DNA of 36,398 nucleotides from Tabrizicola flagellatus. Its GTDB lineage: Bacteria; Pseudomonadota; Alphaproteobacteria; Rhodobacterales; Rhodobacteraceae. Below, piece by piece: positions 32,086 through 36,398 of this stretch. The position numbers and the translations under genes were made by a program. Below the pieces are notes generated by a model, which was not told the origin of the DNA, did no database searches, and saw only the letters and a program-made list of their open reading frames with translations. The stretch is taken from the NCBI RefSeq assembly GCF_008271465.1, contig NZ_VMDU01000019.1:1-36398 (forward strand). The letters run 5' to 3'. The first letter of the stretch is position 1. Every line of letters starts with the position of its first letter.

Positions 32086-32715
32086 ATGAAACTGAAGCTC
32101 ACCATCGATCCTGACATCGTCGCGATGATGCAGGCGGAAATCGCCGCGGGCGAGAAGGCCGTCACGACCGCCATGCGCGCGGCAGGCACGGGCCTCAAAT
32201 CCGCCTGGCGCGGCCAGATCACCGGCGCGGGGTTGGGCACGCGGCTCGGCAACTCGATCCGGCTGGCTACCTGGCCCAAGGGCGGCGAGAGCCTGAACGC
32301 CGCGGCGCTGGTCTGGTCGAACGCCCCGGTGATTGTCGGCGCGCATGATGCGGGGCCGCTGATACGGTCGCGCCAAGGCTTCTGGCTGGCGATCCCCACC
32401 CCGGCCGCAGGCAAATCCACCCGCGGCGGACGGATCACCCCCGGCGAATGGGAACGTCGCACGGGGTTGCGCCTGCGCTTCATCTACCGCCGCCGCGGTC
32501 CGAGCCTGCTGGTGGCCGAGGGGCGGCTGAATTCGAAGGGCCGGGCCGTGGCGTCTCACTCCAAGACCGGCCGCGGGCTGACCACCGTGCCGATCTTCCT
32601 CCTCGTGCCCCAGGTCAAGCTGCACAAGCGGCTCGATCTGGCGCGGGATGCCGAGCGGGCCATCGACGGCGTGCCGGGGCGGATCGTGGCAGGTTGGGGT
32701 GAAACTTGGTCATGA
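32086..32715 (+). CDS. Phage tail-completion-region protein (DUF6441-like)
   Basis: 209 residues: helical N-terminus (MKLKLTIDPDIVAMMQAEIAAGEKAVTTAMRAAG), then SAWRGQIT..GLG.RL.NSIR, GFWLAIPTPAAG, GRITPGEWERRTGLRLRFIYRR and a basic C-terminus. I recall this pattern as DUF6441 in alphaproteobacterial phages; its place between head-tail joining and tail-terminator genes suggests a neck or tail-completion (gpZ-like) role. A ParDE cassette follows directly. Confidence 0.65.
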   Translation: MKLKLTIDPDIVAMMQAEIAAGEKAVTTAMRAAGTGLKSAWRGQITGAGLGTRLGNSIRLATWPKGGESLNAAALVWSNAPVIVGAHDAGPLIRSRQGFWLAIPTPAAGKSTRGGRITPGEWERRTGLRLRFIYRRRGPSLLVAEGRLNSKGRAVASHSKTGRGLTTVPIFLLVPQVKLHKRLDLARDAERAIDGVPGRIVAGWGETWS

Positions 32716-32724
32716 CGGGACCTG

Positions 32725-32758
32725 TCGACATGGCAGGCTTGTTGGCATATATTGCCAA
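32725..32758 (+). promoter_or_regulatory. Promoter and palindromic operator for parDE
   Basis: TCGACA (32725-32730), a 17-bp spacer and TATATT (32748-32753) form a good sigma70-type promoter. A perfect palindrome TTGGCA-TATAT-TGCCAA (32742-32758) covers the -10 box, as expected for autorepression by ParD or the ParD-ParE complex. It gives the cassette its own expression within the late operon, so it can work in the lysogen. Confidence 0.7.
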
Positions 32759-32778
32759 TGATCCTCCGTGAGACTCCC

Positions 32779-33036
32779 ATGGCCACCAGAAACGTCGTCC
32801 TGACCGAAACGCAATCCGACCTTGTCGACCGCCTGGTGGCATCCGGTCGGTATCAGAACGCGTCCGAAGCGTTGCGCGCCGGGCTGCGCCTTCTGGAACG
32901 CGAAGAGGCGGAACTTGGCGCGTTGCGCAGCCGTCTGACCGCTGGGCTCGAACAGGCCCGGCGCGGGGATCTGGCCGAGGGAAGTGGCGAGGATGCGATC
33001 CGCCGGGCCTTTGCCGCCGCGCGTGCCAATTCCTGA
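32779..33036 (+). CDS. parD: ParD-type antitoxin
   Basis: 85 residues from the ATG at 32779: VVLTETQSDLVDRLVASGRYQNASEALRAGLRLLEREE is the ribbon-helix-helix DNA-binding domain of ParD (CopG-like), and the C-terminal helix (ELGALRSRLTAGLEQARRGD) binds and neutralises ParE. Shares one base with the toxin start (TGATG). Preceded by its own promoter and operator. Confidence 0.92.
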   Translation: MATRNVVLTETQSDLVDRLVASGRYQNASEALRAGLRLLEREEAELGALRSRLTAGLEQARRGDLAEGSGEDAIRRAFAAARANS

Positions 33037-33380
33037 TGCCGAAACCCTTGCGCCTGACAAGGCAGGCGGAGGCCTCGCTGACCGAGATTGCACGCTGGAC
33101 CATCGAGACCTTCGGTCCACGACAGGCGGCGGCCTATGAAGATGACCTGATCTCCACCTGCCGCGAGATCGCCGCGGGCACCGCCATGTCACAGGATTGC
33201 CGTCGGCTCATCGATCCCGACTTGGCCGAGGACCTGCGCTTCGCGCGGGCAGGCCAGCATTTCGTGGTCTTCATCGAGGACTCCGAGCAGGTGATCATCA
33301 TCGATTTCCTGCACAGCCGCGCTGACCTGCCGCGACGACTGGCCAACCTGCCCTTCCCGAAAGGCGGCGGGGAGCACTGA
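33036..33380 (+). CDS. parE: ParE-type toxin
   Basis: 114 residues of the RelE/ParE fold: RLTRQAEASLTEIARWTIETFGPRQAAAYEDDLISTCREIA, RFARAGQHFVVFIEDSEQVIIIDFLHSRADLPRRL. The pattern FLHSRADLPRRL is typical of ParE, which poisons DNA gyrase. Coupled to ParD. The pair is a typical stabilising or superinfection-defence load ('moron') inside the head-tail module. Confidence 0.92.
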   Translation: MPKPLRLTRQAEASLTEIARWTIETFGPRQAAAYEDDLISTCREIAAGTAMSQDCRRLIDPDLAEDLRFARAGQHFVVFIEDSEQVIIIDFLHSRADLPRRLANLPFPKGGGEH

Positions 33381-33413
33381 CCCCGGGCCTGTCCCGGAAC
33401 CCCGGAACAACGG

Positions 33414-33836
33414 ATGCCCACCACCCGCGAAACCGTCCTCGCCGCTCTTCACGCTCGGCTGCAGCCGCTTGACGCCCTGACCCTGCGCGACGAGGCGCTG
33501 CCGGAGCGGATCCCGGCGGTGGGGCTGATCATCCTGCGCGACGGCCAGCCCGGCGAGCCGGAGGTCACGCTGTCGCCCCTGCGCTATCACTACCAGCACC
33601 GGGCCGAGCTGGAGGTCGTCGTTCAGGCGGGCAGCGGCCGGGCCAGCGCCTACGATGACCTGATCGCCGCCGTTGGCGCGGCGCTGGAGGCCGACCGGAC
33701 GCTGGGCGGCCTTTGCGACTGGGTCGAAGCCGAAGCACCGGCCTCCGTCGACCTGCCGATCGAGGGCGCAGCGGCACTGAAGGCGGCGATGATCACCGTC
33801 GTGTTGCACTACACCACCACCGGGCCCCTGGCCTGA
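33414..33836 (+). CDS. Tail terminator-like (gpU-type) protein
   Basis: 140 residues: TVLAALHARLQPL, LTLRDEALPERIPAVGLIILRDGQPG, YHYQHRAELEVVVQAG, YDDLIAAVGAALEADRTLGGLCDWVEAEAPASVDLPIEGAAALKAAMITVVLHY. This pattern (two-layer fold with RAE..V.V and a final MITVVLHYTT) fits minor tail/terminator proteins that precede the tube gene. Database names for such proteins vary. 25 bases before the tube gene. Confidence 0.7.
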   Translation: MPTTRETVLAALHARLQPLDALTLRDEALPERIPAVGLIILRDGQPGEPEVTLSPLRYHYQHRAELEVVVQAGSGRASAYDDLIAAVGAALEADRTLGGLCDWVEAEAPASVDLPIEGAAALKAAMITVVLHYTTTGPLA

Positions 33837-33861
33837 CACCCCAAACATCGAGGAGACCCCC

Positions 33862-34800
33862 ATGGCACGTGCGCAAGGCGCGCGGGCGCAGATGGCGCTT
33901 GCGTTCGAGACGGTTTACGGCACCCCGCCCGCCAGCGGCTATCGGCTGATGCCTTTCGCCCGCACCACACTGGGCGCAGAGCAGCCGCTGTTGAACAGCG
34001 AACTGCTCGGTTACGGCCGCGATCCCCTGGCCCCCATCAAGGACGCCGTCACCGCCGATGGCGAGGTGGTGGTGCCGATCGATGTGGAGGCCTTCGGTTT
34101 CTGGCTGAAGGCGGCCTTCGGCGCCCCGACCACCATGGGGACCACGCCCAAGACCCACACTTTCCAGTCAGGCAACTGGACGCTGCCCTCGATGGCCATC
34201 GAAGTCGCGATGCCCGAGGTGCCGCGGTTCGCGATGTACGCGGGCTGCGTGATGGACCAGTTGTCGTGGCAGATGAACCGATCCGGCCTGCTGACCGCGA
34301 CCGCCCGCCTGATCGCACAGGGCGAAGCCATCGCAGCCACCACGGCCGCAGTCACGCCCACCGCGCTGGGCCTTCAGCGCTTTGGCCATTTCAACGGGGT
34401 GGTAAAGCGCAACGGCACGGCGCTGGGCAACGTCGTCTCGGCCGAGATCACCTATGCCAACGGCCTCGACCGGATCGAGACCATCCGGAACGACGGCAAG
34501 ATCGAGGGCGCCGACCCAGGCATGGCTGCGCTGACCGGCCGGATCGAGGTGCGCTTTGCCGATAGCGCCCTCGTCACCCAAGCCATCGACGGCACGCCCT
34601 GCGAGCTGGAATTCGCCTGGAGCCTCGGGGCCAATGCCAGCTTCACCTTCACCGCCCATGCCGTCTACCTGCCCGTCCCGCGGATCGAGATCCCGGGGCC
34701 GCAAGGCATCCAGGCGACCTTCGACTGGCAGGCCGCGAAAGCCGCCAGCCCTGCCCGCATGTGCACCGCCGTCCTCGTCAACACCGTCACGGGATACTGA
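33862..34800 (+). CDS. Major tail tube protein
   Basis: 312 residues: MALAFETVYGTPPASGYRLMPFARTTLG, GRDPLAPIKDAVTADGEVVVPIDVEAFGFWLKAAFG, NRSGLLTATARLIAQGE, then GVVKRNGTALGNVVSAEITYANGLDRIETIRNDGKIEGADPGMAALTGRIEVRF. The repeated beta halves match tail-tube proteins of siphoviruses. AGGAGA before the ATG. Its position before the assembly chaperone supports it. Confidence 0.88.
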   Translation: MARAQGARAQMALAFETVYGTPPASGYRLMPFARTTLGAEQPLLNSELLGYGRDPLAPIKDAVTADGEVVVPIDVEAFGFWLKAAFGAPTTMGTTPKTHTFQSGNWTLPSMAIEVAMPEVPRFAMYAGCVMDQLSWQMNRSGLLTATARLIAQGEAIAATTAAVTPTALGLQRFGHFNGVVKRNGTALGNVVSAEITYANGLDRIETIRNDGKIEGADPGMAALTGRIEVRFADSALVTQAIDGTPCELEFAWSLGANASFTFTAHAVYLPVPRIEIPGPQGIQATFDWQAAKAASPARMCTAVLVNTVTGY

Positions 34801-34802
34801 CC

Positions 34803-35240
34803 ATGATCCGACTGAACCTTTCGAACCGGCCCGAATGGCTGGACCTGCTGCCCGGCCTTCGCGTGCTGGTGGCCCCTCTCACCACCGCGCTGATGGTCTC
34901 GGCGCGCGCCGATCCCTTGATCGACAATTTGTCGGAGGCATCAAGCCAGGAGGACTTGGCGCTGGCCATGGCCAAGGCCGTCGCCCGCCGCGCGCTGCTG
35001 GATTGGGAAGGCGTCGGCGACGATGACGGCAACCTCGTGCCCGTCAGCCCGGCCGGGATCGACGCCCTTCTCGAAATCTGGCCGGTCTTCGAAGCCTTCC
35101 AGGCGCAATATGTCGCCCGTGGTCTGATGCTGGACGCGGAAAAAAACGCCTCCGCGCCCTCGCCGACTGGTCCTTCGGCGGGGGTGACGGCTACTGCTCG
35201 GCCTGCTCGGGCCCCTGCCCCGACTGCCCCGCAAGACTGA
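34803..35240 (+). CDS. Tail assembly chaperone, short form (gpG-like)
   Basis: 145 residues: MIRLNLSNRPEWLDLLPGLRVLVAPLTTALMVSARADP, EEDLALAMAKAVARRALLDWEGVGDDDGN, GIDALLEIWPVFEAFQAQYVARGLMLDAEKN. It is the G part of a lambda-like G/GT pair, which binds the tape measure during tail assembly. After the slippery site the zero frame turns Ala/Pro-rich and stops at 35240, as expected for a region under selection in the other frame. Confidence 0.85.
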   Translation: MIRLNLSNRPEWLDLLPGLRVLVAPLTTALMVSARADPLIDNLSEASSQEDLALAMAKAVARRALLDWEGVGDDDGNLVPVSPAGIDALLEIWPVFEAFQAQYVARGLMLDAEKNASAPSPTGPSAGVTATARPARAPAPTAPQD

Positions 35241-35476
35241 ACCGGCCGCAAACCGTCGAGGGCTGGCAGGTCTGGGACCTGACCCAGCGCCTCGGCGGCC
35301 AACTGCGCATCGCGCCGGGGGCCGTCATCGGATGGGACATGGGGGCCGCCCTCGCGCTGGCGCAGGCGCTGGGCATCAACCCCCTGATCACCGCCGAACT
35401 GCTGCCCGAGGTCGAGGCGGTGATGGTGCGCAGGCTGAACGAACAGATTGCGGAACGATCAGTTGGAGGAGACTGA
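34803..35476 (+). CDS. Tail assembly chaperone, frameshifted long form (gpGT-like)
   Basis: About 224 residues made by a -1 shift at 35141-35147. The second part (frame from 35147) reads RLRALADWSFGGGDGYCSACSGPCPDCPARLNRPQ in short conserved blocks, then VEGWQVWDLTQRLGGQLRIAPGAVIGWDMGAALALAQALG and LLPEVEAVMVRRLNEQ. It has four to five cysteines in a C-x2-C-x3-C-x2-C array that may bind zinc. It has no start codon of its own near the beginning, so frameshifting is the natural way to translate it. Confidence 0.8.
35141..35147 (+). promoter_or_regulatory. Programmed -1 frameshift heptamer A_AAA_AAC
   Basis: Within GCG GAA AAA AAC GCC the zero-frame codons AAA AAC can slip to AAA AAA, after which CGC CTC continues the GT frame. 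It is a perfect X_XXY_YYZ site in a GC-rich gene, in the same position as the G/GT site of lambda-like phages. Confidence 0.88.
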
Positions 35477-35490
35477 ATGCGGTCTCCTGA

Positions 35491-35682
35491 TCAAGTTCGA
35501 TCCGTTGGATCTCGATACCCATCGGAGGAGGCACCCCTTGCCAGACCTTTGAGGGCCTCCTTGGTCAGTGGTTTGCTTGGGGTACCGTCGCCATCTTTGC
35601 CCACGACGGGCTCGAATAACCTGCGTGACGCATCCTGCGGTACTCCGACAGATCTGGATTGGTGCTTCCCTGCTTTACGCAT
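35491..35682 (-). CDS. Small ORF downstream of higA, doubtful
   Basis: 63 residues (MRKAGKHQSRSVGVPQDA, then LFEPVVGKDGDGTPSKPLTKEALKGLARGASSDG). It is on the higBA strand, 21 bases after higA, and could be its third gene or a remnant of cassette-borne DNA. The ribosome site is poor and no family is recognised. The 35477-35703 interval otherwise holds nothing I can support. Confidence 0.3.
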   Translation of the reverse strand: MRKAGKHQSRSVGVPQDASRRLFEPVVGKDGDGTPSKPLTKEALKGLARGASSDGYRDPTDRT

Positions 35683-35703
35683 CTCGGGCTACCGGGACAG
35701 GCA

Positions 35704-35994
35704 TCAAGCCGCCTGCAGGGGCACAATCCCTGAGACATCGACGGTCTCGCGGGCGCGGGCGAGATCCCAGGCGCGCTGCAGATTCATCCAGTATTCCGGC
35801 GTCGTCCCGAAATAGGTCGCAAGCCGCATCGCCGTGTCCGCGGTCAGCGCCGTCTCACCCTTGACCAGCCGTTCGATCCGGGTGCGCGGAACCTGCAACT
35901 TCCGGGCAAGCGCAGGCGCGCTCATACCCAAAGGGTACAGATACAGCTCGACCAGGACTTCGCCCGGATGGGAGGGGTTGGTGATCAGGCTCAT
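35704..35994 (-). CDS. higA: HigA-type antitoxin
   Basis: 96 residues from the ATG at 35994, chosen because AAGGGA is 6 bases upstream; an ATG at 36000 directly abuts that site. NPSHPGEVLVELYLYPLGMSAPALARKLQVPRTRIERLVKGETALTADTAMRLATYFGTTPEYWMNLQRAWDL is the full HigA/VapI XRE domain. It neutralises HigB and represses the operon. Lies 11 bases after the toxin stop. The HigB-first order is normal for this family. Confidence 0.93.
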   Translation of the reverse strand: MSLITNPSHPGEVLVELYLYPLGMSAPALARKLQVPRTRIERLVKGETALTADTAMRLATYFGTTPEYWMNLQRAWDLARARETVDVSGIVPLQAA

Positions 35995-36005
35995 CGTCAT
36001 TCCCT

Positions 36006-36287
36006 TCAATGGTAGTCCACGATCTCGACATCCTGCGGACCCTGATCGGTCCAGACGAAACAGATGCGCCACTGGTCGTTGATGCGCACCGAATGCTGTC
36101 CCGCGCGGTCGCCGCTCAGGGCTTCCAGATGGTTGCCTGGCGGAAAGCGCAGGTCCTCAAGTTCCATGGCCGCGTCCAGTGCCGAAAGCATGGCACGCGT
36201 CCGTCTGACCAGATCAGCAGGAAACCCCTTGCCAAAGCGGCCCTGAGCCGCACTGGCGGCGAGCTTTCCACGCGTGCTGATGATCAT
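36006..36287 (-). CDS. higB: HigB-type toxin (RelE superfamily)
   Basis: 93 residues from ATG 36287 (MIISTRGKLAAS); a start at 36296 adds three residues but falls inside the operator. Pattern: ADLVRRTRAMLSALDAAMELEDLRFPPGNHLEALSGDRAGQHSVRINDQWRICFVW, then VEIVDYH: the HigB signature (LHEL-like segment, SVRINDQWRI, final DYH). HigB cuts mRNA on the ribosome. The pair is inserted opposite to the tail operon, between the assembly chaperone and the following gene. Confidence 0.92.
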   Translation of the reverse strand: MIISTRGKLAASAAQGRFGKGFPADLVRRTRAMLSALDAAMELEDLRFPPGNHLEALSGDRAGQHSVRINDQWRICFVWTDQGPQDVEIVDYH

Positions 36288-36294
36288 GATCGCC

Positions 36295-36315
36295 ATGTAT
36301 CATGCTATGATACAT
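36295..36315 (-). promoter_or_regulatory. higBA operator palindrome
   Basis: Perfect 21-bp palindrome: arms ATGTATCA (36295-36302) and TGATACAT (36308-36315) around TGCTA. It directly precedes higB and contains a TATCAT that could be the -10 box on the minus strand, so HigA binding would shut off the promoter. Confidence 0.75.
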
Positions 36316-36334
36316 AATTCAAGGATTCACCGGA

Positions 36335-36398
36335 ATGGCTGAAAAGATGGGGTGGATGCCGCTCTCCCCGACGGCGTCGCAATGCGCCAAGCTTGTGG
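36335..36398 (+). CDS. Start of a plus-strand gene cut by the window end
   Basis: ATG at 36335 with AAGGA 9 bases upstream opens a frame (MAEKMGWMPLSPTASQCAKL) to the window end. By position it could be the tail tape measure gene or another gene of the inserted cassette; 21 codons are too few to decide. Confidence 0.35.
   Translation, partial: MAEKMGWMPLSPTASQCAKLV

Noticed and set aside
30168-32483. Minus-strand frame of 771 codons across capsid genes
   Set aside because: Antisense shadow of gpD, gpE and connector genes.

Overview
The window is high-GC DNA in which nearly every gene belongs to an integrated phage or to its cargo. Gene families (GpA-type terminase, ParB-fused DNA methylases, P4-type integrase at a tRNA, short HTH proteins with ATGA overlaps) fit a prophage of an alphaproteobacterium, most likely Rhodobacterales; this is judged from protein style, not from a database search.

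Layout. 1-886: three-gene remnant of a different phage (capsid C-terminus, gpW-like protein, DUF2190 protein), ending shortly before a terminator and a 48-bp 3' fragment of a tRNA-Met(CAT) gene (1103-1150, minus strand). That fragment looks like one attachment site; no second copy or intact tRNA was seen, so the element probably runs past the right edge. 1358-4212 (minus): a retron operon between the att site and the integrase: candidate msr-msd RNA, a nested 47-codon cationic membrane-peptide ORF, an XRE regulator, a retron reverse transcriptase (NAxxH, YVDD, VTG) and a 446-residue protein. 4765-6652: conserved small DNA-binding-like protein and tyrosine integrase. 6653-7225: regulatory stretch with an 84% identical 56-bp inverted repeat and three 10-bp tandem repeats. 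7226-10866 (plus): early/replication operon (excisionase-like HTH, VRR-NUC nuclease, HTH replication-type protein carrying origin-like dyads, C5 methyltransferase with a second coding frame in its 3' half).

10987-20046 (plus): a five-gene restriction operon: small HTH protein, type III-like Res (helicase plus PD-(D/E)XK end), NYN nuclease, Mod methyltransferase with a low-GC target-recognition block, and a RelE-fold domain fused to a UvrD-type helicase. 20150-20425: seven GGAAGCCA repeats and a strong terminator. 20460-23047: two tandem ParB-methyltransferase paralogues, one DPPY and one SPPY. 23071-24573 (minus): GIY-YIG-like protein, DUF3489 protein, small unknown.

24690-35476 (plus): lambda-order packaging, head and tail genes: TerS, TerL, gpW, portal, S49 protease with nested scaffold, gpD, gpE, head-tail and tail proteins, and a tail assembly chaperone with an A_AAA_AAC frameshift site. 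Two toxin-antitoxin cassettes interrupt this module: ParDE (32779-33380) and HigBA (35704-36287, minus). In sum, the element combines a phage structural core with at least four defence or stability loads: a retron, a restriction operon and two TA pairs, plus four DNA methyltransferases that could mark its own DNA.
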